A DNA stretch of 64,000 nt, taken from contig WGMH01000003.1 of NCBI GenBank assembly GCA_016125165.1, positions 124,001-188,000 on the forward strand, read 5' to 3'. Positions 46,206 to 57,063 of the stretch are shown here, piece by piece. The translations under genes and the position numbers were made by a program. The DNA is from Alphaproteobacteria bacterium. Its GTDB lineage: Bacteria; Pseudomonadota; Alphaproteobacteria; Micropepsales; Micropepsaceae. The notes beneath the pieces were generated by a model. That model did no database searches. It was not told where the DNA came from and was given only the letters and a program-made list of their open reading frames with translations. The number at the start of each line of letters is the position of its first letter. Position 1 is the first letter of the stretch.

Positions 46206-47204
46206 GTGACCCAGACAAACCGACAATGGATCTATGCTCGCAAGCCAATCGCGCAGGTGGGGCCGGAGAATTTCGATCTCAACGAGGCCGCCATACCCGA
46301 AACCAAAGCTGGCGAAGTTCTCGTGCGCACCACGCTACTCTCACTCGATCCGGCCAGCCGCGCCTGGATGCAGGGGCAGACCTACCGCTCCATGCTCAAT
46401 CCCGGCGATGTCATGGCCGGATGGGGCATTGGTGAAGTCCTGTCGTCGAATGCCAAGGGATTTGAGCCCGGCGATCTCGTCAGCGGAGAATATGGCTGGC
46501 AACAATATGCAGCGATGCCAGCGAACGCGCTCACGAAACACGATAAGGCCCACAAGCCCGAGCACATTCTGGGCGTACTCGGCATTACCGGCCTCACCGC
46601 CTATTTCGGTTTGCTCGATGTCGGCAAACCTCGCCCGGGCGAAACCGTTCTGGTGTCCGGTGCGGGCGGCGCGGTCGGAACAATCGTGGGGCAGATCGCC
46701 AAGATCATGGGTTGCCGCGTGGTGGGCACGGCGGGCGGCGCGGAGAAGTGTAACTGGCTGGTCGATGAACTCGGGTTCGATGCTGCCATCGACTACAAAT
46801 CCGGCAATCTTTATCGCGCGGTGAAAGAAGCCTGCCCGAATGGCATAGATGTCTACTTCGATAACACCGGCGGCGAGGTTCTGTCTGCCGCACTTTCGCG
46901 CATGAACCTGTATGGCCGCGTCGCCTGCTGCGGCGCGGTTTCGAACTACGACACCGCAACGCCCTCGCCCGGTCCTGCTGGGGTTCCCGGGTTCCTGGTC
47001 ACCAAGCGCATCCGCATGGAAGGCTTCGTGGTCATGGATTTCTACAATCGCAAACATGAAGCCGAAGCGGCGCTCGCGCGTTGGCTTCAGGATGGCAAAT
47101 TGAAAGCGCCGGTCGATGTGGTGGAAGGTTTCAAGAAGATGCCATCAGCACTGGCCGGCATGTTCGCGGGCACGAATCGGGGAAAACTCATGGTGAGGGT
47201 ATGA
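46206..47204 (+). CDS. NADP-dependent MDR-family oxidoreductase
   Basis: LVSGAGGAVGTIVGQIAKIMGCRVVGTAGG, YFDNTGGEVLSAALSRMN. Confidence 0.93.
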   Translation: MTQTNRQWIYARKPIAQVGPENFDLNEAAIPETKAGEVLVRTTLLSLDPASRAWMQGQTYRSMLNPGDVMAGWGIGEVLSSNAKGFEPGDLVSGEYGWQQYAAMPANALTKHDKAHKPEHILGVLGITGLTAYFGLLDVGKPRPGETVLVSGAGGAVGTIVGQIAKIMGCRVVGTAGGAEKCNWLVDELGFDAAIDYKSGNLYRAVKEACPNGIDVYFDNTGGEVLSAALSRMNLYGRVACCGAVSNYDTATPSPGPAGVPGFLVTKRIRMEGFVVMDFYNRKHEAEAALARWLQDGKLKAPVDVVEGFKKMPSALAGMFAGTNRGKLMVRV

Positions 47205-47482
47205 GCGTAACCGACAATGAAGCTCTCTCCAGATTTGAGCTCGCGGAAGATGGCCAAACCGCCTTCGCGAACTACCGGCGCCATGGCAACGTCCTCATAC
47301 TTCCCCACGTGGAGTCACCACCCGCCCTGCGGGGCAAAGGCACCGCAGGGCGGTTGATGGAGGGGGCCGTTGGGATAATGCGCGCCCGCGGCGACAGAGC
47401 CATTCCGACATGTCCCTACGCAGTCACATGGTTTCAGCGCCACCCGGGCGCCGCCGATGTCTTGCACAAGGGCGACAAATAG
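47201..47482 (+). CDS. GNAT-like N-acetyltransferase (YjdJ/GtnA-like short form)
   Basis: VLILPHVESPPALRGKGTAGRLMEGAVGIMRARGDRAIPTCPYAVTWFQRHP; ATGA overlap with previous gene. Confidence 0.85.
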   Translation: MSVTDNEALSRFELAEDGQTAFANYRRHGNVLILPHVESPPALRGKGTAGRLMEGAVGIMRARGDRAIPTCPYAVTWFQRHPGAADVLHKGDK

Positions 47483-47552
47483 CCCGATTCGGTTTGCCAA
47501 TCCCCCAGTGAATTGACATAGTTCATGCCAAAATATTGAGGAGCGAACTGCC

Positions 47553-48836
47553 ATGAGCATGCGCGCAAGGTTGAGCCGCGTCCTCAGCACCATTTTCACA
47601 AGCCACATTCTGCGGGACTTCCGGCGCTCTCGTGCGCGCAGAAAGAGAGGCGCGGTGGCTGAAGTACACTACTTCCATCAGGCCGCCGATCCATATAGCC
47701 ACCTGGCCGCTCAATGTCTTAGCCGACTGCAGGCAAAGTACGCGATTGAGGTTATTCCTCATATCGTGCCGCCACCGGACGATCAGGCCGCGCCAGAACG
47801 CACTCGGCTCAACATCTATGCTCTGCGTGATGCCGCACGTGTGGCACGCCGCTTTGGTTTGCATTTTCCCGAAGGTGCCGAAGCCCCAAACCCAAAAATT
47901 GTTTCACGTGCCAATGCACAATTGGCCCTTGCAGTCGCTACTGGAACCTTCACGGCTGACAGCGTCCCCATCGGCGATGCGCTTTGGAAGGGCGAAACCG
48001 CACTGCGCGAAAGCGCTGACGATGCTGTAACTGCCCGTCAGTTGGACGAAGGCAATGCGTTGCGCGCCAGGCTCGGACACTATCTCAGCGGCATGTTCCA
48101 CTTCGAGGGCGAATGGTATTGGGGCGTGGATCGCCTCCACCATCTTGAATCTCGCCTTGCCTTTGAAAAGCTGGTGCAGACGCCTGACACGCCGCTCATT
48201 GCACCCTATCAAAAGGAAATGCTCGATGGGCCACGCGCAAAAATACCACCTCTGATCGAATTCTGGTTTTCGTTCCGCAGCCCTTATTCCTACATTGCGG
48301 CACAGCGCGTACATCGCATGGCTTCCCACCATGGGGCGACGGTGGAATGGCGCTTTATCTTGCCAATGATCATGCGCGGCCTTCCGGTGCCCGCGCCGAA
48401 ATCGCGCTACATCACGCTCGACGTAAAGCGCGAGGCCGACATGCTGGGCATTCGCTATGGCACGATGGTCGATCCGCGCGGCGAAGGTATCCATCGAGCG
48501 CTCGCGGTTCTGCATCGCGCTATCCAGCTTGGCAAAGGAGCGGAATACACAGAATCCGGGCTGGCAGCCGCGTTTGCGGATGGCATTGATATGTCGACAG
48601 ATTCTGGTCTGTGGCGCACCGCACAACGCGCAGGCCTAACCAAAGCCGATGTCGCCGCAGCACTTGCCGATGAAAGCTGGCGCCCAATTGCAGAAAAAAA
48701 CCGTCAGGCGCTCTTCGATGCGGGTCTATGGGGCGCCCCCACTTACCGCATCAATGGCGGGCCAGCCCACTGGGGCCAAGATCGACTTTGGGCGCTAGAA
48801 GAAGATTTGAAGGCCGCAATCGCTGCACAGCGATAG
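47553..48836 (+). CDS. Tandem DsbA/GST-kappa (2-hydroxychromene-2-carboxylate isomerase-like) protein
   Basis: Two thioredoxin-fold starts: VAEVHYFHQAADPYSHLAAQCLSRL and PLIEFWFSFRSPYSYIAAQRVHRMA; C-terminal FDAGLWGAPTYRINGG. Confidence 0.85.
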   Translation: MSMRARLSRVLSTIFTSHILRDFRRSRARRKRGAVAEVHYFHQAADPYSHLAAQCLSRLQAKYAIEVIPHIVPPPDDQAAPERTRLNIYALRDAARVARRFGLHFPEGAEAPNPKIVSRANAQLALAVATGTFTADSVPIGDALWKGETALRESADDAVTARQLDEGNALRARLGHYLSGMFHFEGEWYWGVDRLHHLESRLAFEKLVQTPDTPLIAPYQKEMLDGPRAKIPPLIEFWFSFRSPYSYIAAQRVHRMASHHGATVEWRFILPMIMRGLPVPAPKSRYITLDVKREADMLGIRYGTMVDPRGEGIHRALAVLHRAIQLGKGAEYTESGLAAAFADGIDMSTDSGLWRTAQRAGLTKADVAAALADESWRPIAEKNRQALFDAGLWGAPTYRINGGPAHWGQDRLWALEEDLKAAIAAQR

Positions 48837-48864
48837 CGGCCGCCATACAATCCATAGGGAGTTT

Positions 48865-48942
48865 TGGTCGGAGCGGCGGGATTTGAACCCACGACCCCCA
48901 GTCCCCCAGACTGGTGCGCTAACCAGGCTGCGCCACGCTCCG
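48865..48942 (-). tRNA. tRNA-Pro (anticodon GGG)
   Basis: Reverse complement CGGAGCGTGGCGCAGCCTGGTTAGCGCACCAGTCTGGGGGACTGGGGGTCGTGGGTTCAAATCCCGCCGCTCCGACCA; loop CTGGGGG. Confidence 0.95.
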
Positions 48943-49104
48943 ATACCAATTGGCGGTAGTCCGCCTTGGGGATCCCGGACCGAAGGGGCGGTCCAAGGGC
49001 GGCGGACTATAGTGACCCGCTTGTGCCGGGGCAACGCAGAACATTCTCTAACTGCGATGAAATATGCGGCACACTGCCCGGGAATCTCCGTTCCTTGGCG
49101 CTGT

Positions 49105-49668
49105 TCAGCGGCGCTCGCGCAACCGGGCCTTGAGATGCAACATTTCGCCCAATGCCATTTCGAGTTTTACCCGCTGGGCCTCGGTTAGAGTGGGCCCGGT
49201 AACCTTTTGGGGCGGCGCCTCGATCGCGGGTGTATGCGCTCGCTCAACCACAGCAATTGCGGCACGGGCGTGCGTAGGTTCATCCTCTACCACCGCGGAC
49301 GCAGCTTCCGGCTCCGCATCTTCAACGACGGAAACAGGTCGCAACATGTGCCCTTCTCCGCCACGGCCGAGACCGATCACGTATCGAACACCGCGCTCAC
49401 GCAGGACTTTCTGAACACCCTTGATCGTGAAGCCATCGTGATACAGCAAAGTGCGGATTCCGCGAAGCAGGTCCACATCATCGGGACGATAATAGCGTCG
49501 CCCCCCGGCACGCTTCACTGGTTTGATTTGCGTAAACCGACCTTCCCAGAAGCGAAGAACATGCTGTGGCACATCCAATTCGCTCGATACTTCGCTGATT
49601 GTGCGAAACGCTTCCGGCGACTTAATACGGGGCCGCTCAACCGCGGCAGCGGCTACCGTCATCTTCAA
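49105..49668 (-). CDS. MerR-family transcriptional regulator
   Basis: [50 protein letters not shown]. Confidence 0.93.
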   Translation of the reverse strand: MKMTVAAAAVERPRIKSPEAFRTISEVSSELDVPQHVLRFWEGRFTQIKPVKRAGGRRYYRPDDVDLLRGIRTLLYHDGFTIKGVQKVLRERGVRYVIGLGRGGEGHMLRPVSVVEDAEPEAASAVVEDEPTHARAAIAVVERAHTPAIEAPPQKVTGPTLTEAQRVKLEMALGEMLHLKARLRERR

Positions 49669-49994
49669 TGCGCCTCAGACTCGGATTCAGGAAGCGGGGT
49701 CTGGCCGTTGATCACGGCCTTCAGCACATGGCTAGGACGGAACACCAGAACACGGCGCGGCGCGATGGGAACTTCATCGCCCGTCTTGGGATTGCGACCC
49801 ATGCGTTGCGACTTCTGCCGCACGGCGAATGTTCCAAACGATGACAGTTTCACCGTTTCGTTTCGCACCAGCGCTGAACACAATTCTTCAAGAATATCCT
49901 CGACCATTTGCGCCGAGTCGTTTCGGGACAGGCCAACAGCCTGAAAGACTGCCTCCGTCAGGTCGGCCCGTGTAAGTGTGGTGGTATTCGTCAT
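49665..49994 (-). CDS. ihfA: Integration host factor subunit alpha
   Basis: [63 protein letters not shown]. Confidence 0.95.
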   Translation of the reverse strand: MTNTTTLTRADLTEAVFQAVGLSRNDSAQMVEDILEELCSALVRNETVKLSSFGTFAVRQKSQRMGRNPKTGDEVPIAPRRVLVFRPSHVLKAVINGQTPLPESESEAH

Positions 49995-50089
49995 GGTTCC
50001 CGCGACTCTCGAAGAGGCGAGTCACAGGGTAGGCAGAGGGCTATTTCCCGTCAACATCAAAGGGATAGGGGCTCAACTTCAACTGAAGC

Positions 50090-51067
50090 CTACCAGCGGA
50101 TGAGAGCCGAACCCCAGGTAAACCCGCCACCCATGGCTTCGAGCAACAGAAGCTGACCCCGCTTCACCCGGCCATCCGCCACCGCCGTGGCCAGAGCCAG
50201 AGGTACGGAGGCCGCCGAGGTATTCCCGTGCTCAGCGATGGTTGAAATCGTGCGCGAACCCGGAACGCCCAACTTCTTGGCCGTTCCATCCAGTATGCGC
50301 TGGTTTGCCTGATGGGGAATGAACCAGTCCACATCGTTCACCGATACACCGGCCGCCTCAGCTGCTGCATGAACAGCAGACGTTATGTTGTTGATCGCGT
50401 GCTTAAATACTTCCTTGCCTTGCATGCGCAAATGACCCGTCGTTTGTGTGGACGAAGGTCCACCATCAACATAGAGCAGGTCGTGCAGGCGCCCGTCTGA
50501 ATAGATTTGCGTGGTCAGGATGCCGCGATCTGCAGATGTCCCCTCACACTCTGCGGCCCGCAGGACAACCGCCCCGGCGCCATCGCCAAACAGCACACAG
50601 GTGGTGCGGTCCGTCCAATCCATCAGGCGCGACATCGTCTCCGCGCCGATCAGCAACACCGTCTTGGCCTGCCCGCAGCGGATGAAATTGTCGGCCACGG
50701 CCAGCCCATAGATAAACCCGGAACAGACGGCTTGGATGTCGAATGCCGCACCGCGTGTCATGCCCAATCGGGCCTGCACAATGGTGGCCACGGAAGGGAA
50801 TGTCTCATCCGGCGTCGTGGTCGCGACGACAATCAGGTCAAGCTCTTCGGCTTTTACGCCTGCGTTGGATAGCGCTGCCAAGGCCGCATTGTGGGCAAGG
50901 TGCGAGGTCATTTCGCCCTGAGCAGCCACGCGGCGGCTTCTGATCCCCGTCCGTTCGGTGATCCAGTCATCACTGGTGTCCACGCGCCGGGCTAATTCTT
51001 CATTGGTGAGGATTGTTGACGGCAGGTACGCGCCGAGCCCCAATACTTGGGAACGGATGATGGTCAC
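50090..51067 (-). CDS. fabH: 3-oxoacyl-ACP synthase III
   Basis: [56 protein letters not shown]. Confidence 0.96.
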   Translation of the reverse strand: MTIIRSQVLGLGAYLPSTILTNEELARRVDTSDDWITERTGIRSRRVAAQGEMTSHLAHNAALAALSNAGVKAEELDLIVVATTTPDETFPSVATIVQARLGMTRGAAFDIQAVCSGFIYGLAVADNFIRCGQAKTVLLIGAETMSRLMDWTDRTTCVLFGDGAGAVVLRAAECEGTSADRGILTTQIYSDGRLHDLLYVDGGPSSTQTTGHLRMQGKEVFKHAINNITSAVHAAAEAAGVSVNDVDWFIPHQANQRILDGTAKKLGVPGSRTISTIAEHGNTSAASVPLALATAVADGRVKRGQLLLLEAMGGGFTWGSALIRW

Positions 51068-52137
51068 GCCGCGCCGGCTCCCGTGCCAGCCACAGCCGTT
51101 TCAGACTCCGGTGTAGCCTGTTCCGCGATACGGGCATGATCGGCGACAATTTTCGGTAACACGTCCGCCTCCGCCATATCGATCGCCATATCAAGCGCAC
51201 TGGCGAAGCCCAGCGCGTCCGTTCCGCCGTGGCTTTTCACGACCACGCCATTCAAGCCAAGGAAGATGCCGCCGTTTGAAGCCCGCGGATCCAGCTTCCT
51301 CCGCATGGCTATCAATGCGCCGGCAGCAAAAAGTGCACCAATTCGCCCAAGCAGTGACCGCCTCAGACCCGCGCGCAGGAAATTGATGACAACCCGAGCA
51401 GCGCCTTCGGCTGTTTTAAGCGCAATGTTGCCAGTGAACCCATCCGTAACGACCACATCGACAGTGCCTTCGGAAATGTCGTCGCCTTCGACAAAGCCCT
51501 TAAATTCAATCGGAAGCGACACACTGCGCAGGATCTGCGCCGCGGCACGCACCGATTCGTGCCCTTTCAGCTCTTCTTCGCCGACATTCAAAATGCCAAC
51601 AGATGGCCGTTCGAGCCCAAGCACCGCACGCGCAAAAGCCTGCCCCATCACGGCGAAGTCCACGAGCTGTTTGGCGTCGGATTCCACGTTGGCGCCAACG
51701 TCCAAAACCACCGTCTGGCCATGCATGCTTGGCCACAAAGCGGCTATGGCAGGGCGATCGATGCCCTTTAACGTGCGCAGCTGGAACATCGACATCGCCA
51801 TGAGCGCGCCTGTGTTGCCGCACGAAATCACCACTTCCGCTTCACCCTTGGCCACGGATTCGATCGCGCGCCACATACTGGTGTTGCGTCCGCGGCGAAG
51901 CGCTTGGCTAGGCTTGTCTTCCATCCGGACGCGTTCAACCGCGTGATGAATTTCGACCTTTTCAAGGAGCTTGGCGCGCTTCGCAAAAAGCGGTTTCAAT
52001 TCGGCTTCATCACCGTGCAGCAAGAAGCGGACGTTGGGATGACGGATCACCGAACGCGCCAGACCAGCCACAACCACGCCCGGGCCGGCATCGCCGCCCA
52101 TTGCATCGATTGAAACCGTCAAAGTTCGGCCTGCCAT
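51064..52137 (-). CDS. plsX: Phosphate acyltransferase PlsX
   Basis: [52 protein letters not shown]. Confidence 0.96.
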   Translation of the reverse strand: MAGRTLTVSIDAMGGDAGPGVVVAGLARSVIRHPNVRFLLHGDEAELKPLFAKRAKLLEKVEIHHAVERVRMEDKPSQALRRGRNTSMWRAIESVAKGEAEVVISCGNTGALMAMSMFQLRTLKGIDRPAIAALWPSMHGQTVVLDVGANVESDAKQLVDFAVMGQAFARAVLGLERPSVGILNVGEEELKGHESVRAAAQILRSVSLPIEFKGFVEGDDISEGTVDVVVTDGFTGNIALKTAEGAARVVINFLRAGLRRSLLGRIGALFAAGALIAMRRKLDPRASNGGIFLGLNGVVVKSHGGTDALGFASALDMAIDMAEADVLPKIVADHARIAEQATPESETAVAGTGAGAA

Positions 52138-52188
52138 CGCCTCGCCACCTCCGGGTCGCCTTAGCGACCGTTGCCGCCGCGAAACCGG

Positions 52189-52368
52189 TTAGCCCTTGGC
52201 CTTCACAACTTCACGGCCATCGTAATGGCCGCACGAGCCGCAGATATGGTGCGGACGCTTCTGCTCGCCGCAGTTCGGGCATTCCACATGGCTGGTTGGC
52301 GCGAGCTTGTGGTGCGAGCGGCGCATGTTGCGCCGCGACGGCGAGGTCTTTCGCTTGGGAACCGCCAT
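52189..52368 (-). CDS. rpmF: 50S ribosomal protein L32
   Basis: [55 protein letters not shown]. Confidence 0.96.
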   Translation of the reverse strand: MAVPKRKTSPSRRNMRRSHHKLAPTSHVECPNCGEQKRPHHICGSCGHYDGREVVKAKG

Positions 52369-52542
52369 GGCGGAACAACTCCATTCAGGCCCGGACAAAT
52401 CCGCCGGATTGCGCCTCTAGGGCGCGCCGGTCCGTTTGTCGGGGCGGGCAAAACAAGGCGCGGAGTGAACCCGAAATGAAGTCTGGATTCAAGTGCGAGA
52501 AAATCGCGGAATTCCGCCCTTTTTCAAGCGAATCACGCCGAG

Positions 52543-53073
52543 CTACCCCTTCTTGAGCTTCGCTAGCACCGCAAACGGGCTCGGTGGTTTGTCGTCACCA
52601 TCTGGCGAGTCGAAGGTCACCCCTGACGCCCTGGGATAGGGGTCCAGGCTCAGGCTGAATTCTTCCAGCAGGGGGGCTGCAAGATCGTAGCGGGGACTGT
52701 CAATATCCTCAGGCCCGTCGTCATCACCGGCGGCCAGCGATAGCTCGCCCGTTACCTGATCTCGCCGCAGGCCGTGAACTACATGAAGCTCCCGCTTTAT
52801 CTGGCGAGTTATGTGAGATGGAACGGGTTCAAGCGACACCACGCAGGTCTGAACGACATCGGCATCCAGCACCGCCTCATACATGAAGCGATTTTGCGAC
52901 CGCCGGGTCAGCGTCACTCTTGCGCGAAAGCTCTCCAAACCGGCGATGTCGGCCCAGTGCGCGATAGCTTTACGCTCTTCAATGGAAGCCTCGATCACCA
53001 ACTCGTCACCGGCATTCGAGAGGCTTGCCAGGTCATAAATGCGCGCGATAGGCGGCAAATAATGTTCACTCAC
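52543..53073 (-). CDS. DUF177 (YceD-like) protein
   Basis: C-terminal DLAAPLLEEFSLSLDPYPRASG; position beside rpmF. Confidence 0.85.
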   Translation of the reverse strand: MSEHYLPPIARIYDLASLSNAGDELVIEASIEERKAIAHWADIAGLESFRARVTLTRRSQNRFMYEAVLDADVVQTCVVSLEPVPSHITRQIKRELHVVHGLRRDQVTGELSLAAGDDDGPEDIDSPRYDLAAPLLEEFSLSLDPYPRASGVTFDSPDGDDKPPSPFAVLAKLKKG

Positions 53074-53579
53074 GGCAATGGTCCGAAATCCAGAATTCCT
53101 GTTGCGATGTCGCAGCTCGCAAGTGCCGCTTTCGCTGACAGCGCATAAACCGCAAGGGCATGCGCATTGGGGTAGTGGCTGTCCTCGCCACGGTAGACAT
53201 TCCGCAATATTGCATCTGCCAGTGCGGGTTCCGACTTCGCCTCGCTATAAACCTTTAGGCGTCCAAAAAACGCATTTCCCATCTGCTTCATGCGGCGCCC
53301 CAGCCCCATGTCGCCCACTCCCAGATCGCGTAATGCTTCCTCGAAACTGATGAACAGCGAGTCTGTCACCTTCTGACAAATGTCCCGCTCGCCCGCGGCG
53401 TTCATGCGCTCCAGGGCAAGCCATGCATGCAAGACAACGATATCGAAGCGGCCATCAATCGTGTCAGGCACAGCCAAACGCGCGAAAAACACGGGCTCAC
53501 GCGCCCGCCGGATGATCTGGCCACAAAGCGCCGCAGCCAGCTTCTTGCGTTCGGAGGCCCGCTTCAGGGCATTCAGCAT
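53070..53579 (-). CDS. Ubiquinol-cytochrome c chaperone family protein
   Basis: FDIVVLHAWLALERMN, SFEEALRDLGVGDMGLGRRMKQMGNAFFGRLKVY. Confidence 0.88.
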   Translation of the reverse strand: MLNALKRASERKKLAAALCGQIIRRAREPVFFARLAVPDTIDGRFDIVVLHAWLALERMNAAGERDICQKVTDSLFISFEEALRDLGVGDMGLGRRMKQMGNAFFGRLKVYSEAKSEPALADAILRNVYRGEDSHYPNAHALAVYALSAKAALASCDIATGILDFGPLP

Positions 53580-53666
53580 ATCTGTCGCTCCTTGTTCCCG
53601 CGGGCTTGCGCCGGGACCGCCCCAAGGCTAGCACATCAGTCCGGAGCCAAAGGATCACGGTCTGAT

Positions 53667-54125
53667 ATGCAATCCAGGACGCTTTGTGCGATTTCGCTTA
53701 CCGCAATCCTTCTGACGGGTTGCACGCCTGTTATCAACCAGCGCGGCTACCTCCCCGACCCGATTGCCGAATCCACCCTGAAAGTCGGCACAGATACCAA
53801 GACTTCCATTCAGGAACGCTTGGGCGATCCATCAACGCAGGCCACATTCGGCGGGGACGCCTGGTATTATATCTCCACAACCGAACGCCGGGTCGCCTTC
53901 TTCGATCCCACGGTTACAAAGCGCTCCATCCTTGCCCTATATTTCGACAAGGACGGCAAAATGACGGACCTGAAGCACTTCACGCTGAAGGATGGTCACG
54001 TGGTTGCGTTCGAATCCCGCGAGACGCCCACGCCGGGCCGGGAAATCACCTTCCTGCAGGAACTGTTCAATGCCACACCGGGCGTTCCGCTTGGCGGCGA
54101 CCAGACCCGTTCGCCCGGGCAGTAA
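53667..54125 (+). CDS. bamE: Outer membrane protein assembly factor BamE (SmpA/OmlA)
   Basis: Lipobox TAILLTGC; VGTDTKTSIQERLGDPSTQATFGGDAWYYIS. Confidence 0.88.
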   Translation: MQSRTLCAISLTAILLTGCTPVINQRGYLPDPIAESTLKVGTDTKTSIQERLGDPSTQATFGGDAWYYISTTERRVAFFDPTVTKRSILALYFDKDGKMTDLKHFTLKDGHVVAFESRETPTPGREITFLQELFNATPGVPLGGDQTRSPGQ

Positions 54126-54137
54126 CGCCTCAAAGCG

Positions 54138-54197
54138 CTTCGACAGAAAGAAAAACGGGCGCGCGATCTCTCGCGCGCCCGTTCTTTTTTGTCGAAG
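54138..54197. terminator. Bidirectional intrinsic terminator between convergent bamE and hppA
   Basis: AACGGGCGCGCGA-tctc-TCGCGCGCCCGTT, flanked by A-tract/T-tract and outer CTTCGAC/GTCGAAG. Confidence 0.9.
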
Positions 54198-54198
54198 A

Positions 54199-56349
54199 TC
54201 AGCCCAGATGCGCGAGCGTCGCCAGAAGCAGCAGCGCTACGATGTTGGTGATCTTGATCATCGGGTTCACCGCCGGACCTGCGGTATCCTTGTAGGGATC
54301 GCCGACAGTGTCACCGGTCACCGCAGCCTTGTGAGCGTCGGAACCTTTGCCGCCGAAGTGGCCGTCTTCGATGTACTTCTTCGCGTTGTCCCACGCGCCG
54401 CCGCCCGAGGTCATCGAGATGGCAACGAACAGACCCGTGACAATCACGCCGAGCAGCATGGCGCCGAGCGCGCTGAACGCTTCGCCCTTGCCTGCGACCC
54501 AGTTCACGACGAAGTAGACGACGATCGGCGACAGAACCGGCAGCAGCGAGGGGATGATCATCTCGCGGATGGCGGCCTTGGTCAGGATGTCCACGGCGCG
54601 GCCATAAAGTGGCTTCTGCTTGCCTTCCATGATGCCCGGCATTTCGCGGAATTGCTTGCGCACTTCCTCGACGACCGCACCGGCGGCACGACCAACCGCA
54701 GTCATCGCAATGCCGCCGAAGAGGTATGGCAGAAGACCGCCAAGCAGCAGACCGATCACCACATAGGGATTCTGCAGCGAGAAGTTCAACTCCACGCCAC
54801 GGAAATACGAGAAGGCCGTGGACGCACCCGAATTGGCTTCACCAATGAAGTAGGTCAGGTCTGAGCTGTAAGCTGCGAACAGCACCAGCGCACCGAGGCC
54901 CGCCGAACCAATCGCATAGCCCTTCGTCACGGCCTTGGTTGTGTTGCCCACCGCGTCGAGCGCGTCAGTGGTCTTGCGCACGTCGCCTTCAAGCCCCGCC
55001 ATTTCGGCAATACCGCCCGCGTTATCCGTCACCGGACCGAAGGCATCGAGGGCCACGATCATACCGGCAAGCGCGAGCATGGTGGACACCGCGATGGCGA
55101 TGCCGAACAAGCCAGCAAGCGTATACGTCACGCCAATGCCAACGCAGATGACGATCGCCGGCATGGCCGTCGACTCCATCGACACCGCGAGGCCCTGAAT
55201 GACGTTTGTGCCGTGGCCCGTGCGCGAGGCTTCCGCGATCACCTTAACCGGACGGAAGTTCGTGCCGGTGTAGTACTCGGTGATCCACACGATAAGGCCC
55301 GTGACGACAAGACCGGTGACGCCGCACCAGAACAGGTCGAGACCCGTGAAGGCGCCGCCGCTGCTCTTCTGCATGACCGACGACAGTCCGACGATCAGAT
55401 CGGTAAGCGGATAAAGGCCAATCAGCGACAGAACACCCGTCGCGATCACGCCCTTGTAGAGCGCGCCCATGATGTTGTTGTTGCGGCCCAGACGCACAAA
55501 GAACGTGCCGATGATCGAGGTCACAATGCACATCGCCGCGATCGTCAGCGGATAGAGCATCAGGGCGCTCTGTTGTTCGCCCACGAAGTAGATCGAGGCC
55601 AGAACCATCGTGGCGACCGTCGTCACCGCGTAGGTTTCAAACAGGTCAGCTGCCATGCCCGCGCAGTCGCCCACGTTGTCGCCAACGTTATCGGCGATGG
55701 TGGCGGGATTGCGTGGATCATCTTCCGGAATTCCCGCTTCAACCTTGCCCACCATGTCGCCGCCCACGTCCGCACCTTTGGTGAAGATGCCGCCGCCGAG
55801 ACGGGCGAAGATGGAGATGAGCGATGCGCCGAAACCAAGAGCCACCAGAGAGTCGACAATCACGCGGCCCTGCGTCGGATCGGAGGCATCAAGCCCAAGG
55901 CCAGCCTTGAGATAGGCATAGTACCCAGCCACGCCGAGGAGGCCGAGGCCGGCAACCAGCAGGCCTGTGACAGCACCCGCCTTGAACGCCACCGACAGCC
56001 CCTGCGCCAGCCCCTGCCGCGCGGCTTCCGTCGTGCGCACGTTTGCGCGAACCGAAACGTTCATGCCGATGTACCCGGCAAGACCCGACAACGCCGCGCC
56101 GATAAAGAAGCCGACCGCAACGTGCCAGCTGAACAGAGCGAACGCCGCCACGAAAATCACCGCACCAACGATGCCGATGGTCGTGTACTGGCGATTGAGA
56201 TATGCCGCCGCGCCTTCCTGGATCGCGCCAGCGATCTCCTGCATGCGCTCATTGCCCGCGCTCTTGCTGAGCACGGAACGGACTGTGACTCCGCCGTAGA
56301 TCAGCGCGAGGATCGCGCAAGCCAATACAAGTGTAAGCTCCAAGCTCAT
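54199..56349 (-). CDS. hppA: Membrane-bound proton-translocating pyrophosphatase, K+-insensitive type
   Basis: Multi-[59 protein letters not shown] Lys signature of the K+-independent class. Confidence 0.96.
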   Translation of the reverse strand: MSLELTLVLACAILALIYGGVTVRSVLSKSAGNERMQEIAGAIQEGAAAYLNRQYTTIGIVGAVIFVAAFALFSWHVAVGFFIGAALSGLAGYIGMNVSVRANVRTTEAARQGLAQGLSVAFKAGAVTGLLVAGLGLLGVAGYYAYLKAGLGLDASDPTQGRVIVDSLVALGFGASLISIFARLGGGIFTKGADVGGDMVGKVEAGIPEDDPRNPATIADNVGDNVGDCAGMAADLFETYAVTTVATMVLASIYFVGEQQSALMLYPLTIAAMCIVTSIIGTFFVRLGRNNNIMGALYKGVIATGVLSLIGLYPLTDLIVGLSSVMQKSSGGAFTGLDLFWCGVTGLVVTGLIVWITEYYTGTNFRPVKVIAEASRTGHGTNVIQGLAVSMESTAMPAIVICVGIGVTYTLAGLFGIAIAVSTMLALAGMIVALDAFGPVTDNAGGIAEMAGLEGDVRKTTDALDAVGNTTKAVTKGYAIGSAGLGALVLFAAYSSDLTYFIGEANSGASTAFSYFRGVELNFSLQNPYVVIGLLLGGLLPYLFGGIAMTAVGRAAGAVVEEVRKQFREMPGIMEGKQKPLYGRAVDILTKAAIREMIIPSLLPVLSPIVVYFVVNWVAGKGEAFSALGAMLLGVIVTGLFVAISMTSGGGAWDNAKKYIEDGHFGGKGSDAHKAAVTGDTVGDPYKDTAGPAVNPMIKITNIVALLLLATLAHLG

Positions 56350-56570
56350 CGCCTTATTTCCTTTGCCCTACCTGTCAGGATGTGTCTGAAGGGCGCGAAC
56401 TCGCGCGCCGCTCCCCCAAAAAACTTGCAATTGCCCCGGCTCGCCCAGTGGGGTCCCCGAGGGCGCGCGAACATGCCAAAAGCGCATAGCTGGTGCAATT
56501 AGGTAATGGGGGCAAAAAACCGCACCGCTACAGTCGGATATCCGGGCCCAAATCCGCCCCGGAAATGGCC

Positions 56571-57023
56571 TTAATTCGTAGCCGCCCGGGGCGTAGGCGC
56601 GGGCCGAAGCTGGGTCACCTGGATCTGGATGAAGCAGAAATCCTTCACCTTGCCCTGCCCCATGATTCGCTTCACATCGGCCAAAAGGCGGCTGCGCAGG
56701 GCCTCTTCATCCACTGTGGCAGGGTCGTCTTCCTTACCGATGGGCGTGCCGTTCACATCGCGTACAAAGGCATCCTGAATGAATGCGGTCTTCATGCGCA
56801 CATCTATGGCCGCTGTCTGCGAGGTCGCAACGATCTTGCTGGACACATATGCGTAGGCGATCAATTTCTCGTCCACGATGATCGGCGCGATCAGATAGGG
56901 CATTTCCACTGTGGAGCCTGCATCCGTCGAGTTTTTCTCCGCGGGCTTTTTCTCCGCTTCCGACGCAAGTGCGGGCGCGGCCAGTACGCAGGACAGGATC
57001 AGCATGGGCAGTATGCGGCGCAT
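56571..57023 (-). CDS. Secreted hypothetical protein
   Basis: Signal peptide MRRILPMLILSCVLAAPALA; VEMPYLIAPIIVDEKLIAYAYVSSKI. Confidence 0.7.
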   Translation of the reverse strand: MRRILPMLILSCVLAAPALASEAEKKPAEKNSTDAGSTVEMPYLIAPIIVDEKLIAYAYVSSKIVATSQTAAIDVRMKTAFIQDAFVRDVNGTPIGKEDDPATVDEEALRSRLLADVKRIMGQGKVKDFCFIQIQVTQLRPAPTPRAATN

Positions 57024-57063
57024 TGCGTGAGGCTGACAAAACAGAGTGAACAACTGGTTACCC

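Noticed and set aside
44270-46435. 721-aa plus-strand ORF
   Set aside because: Antisense to the phosphodiesterase, thiolase and DUF35 genes, all with clear motifs; His/Arg/Ala-rich shadow translation typical of high-GC DNA.
55213-56502. 429-aa plus-strand ORF
   Set aside because: Antisense to hppA.
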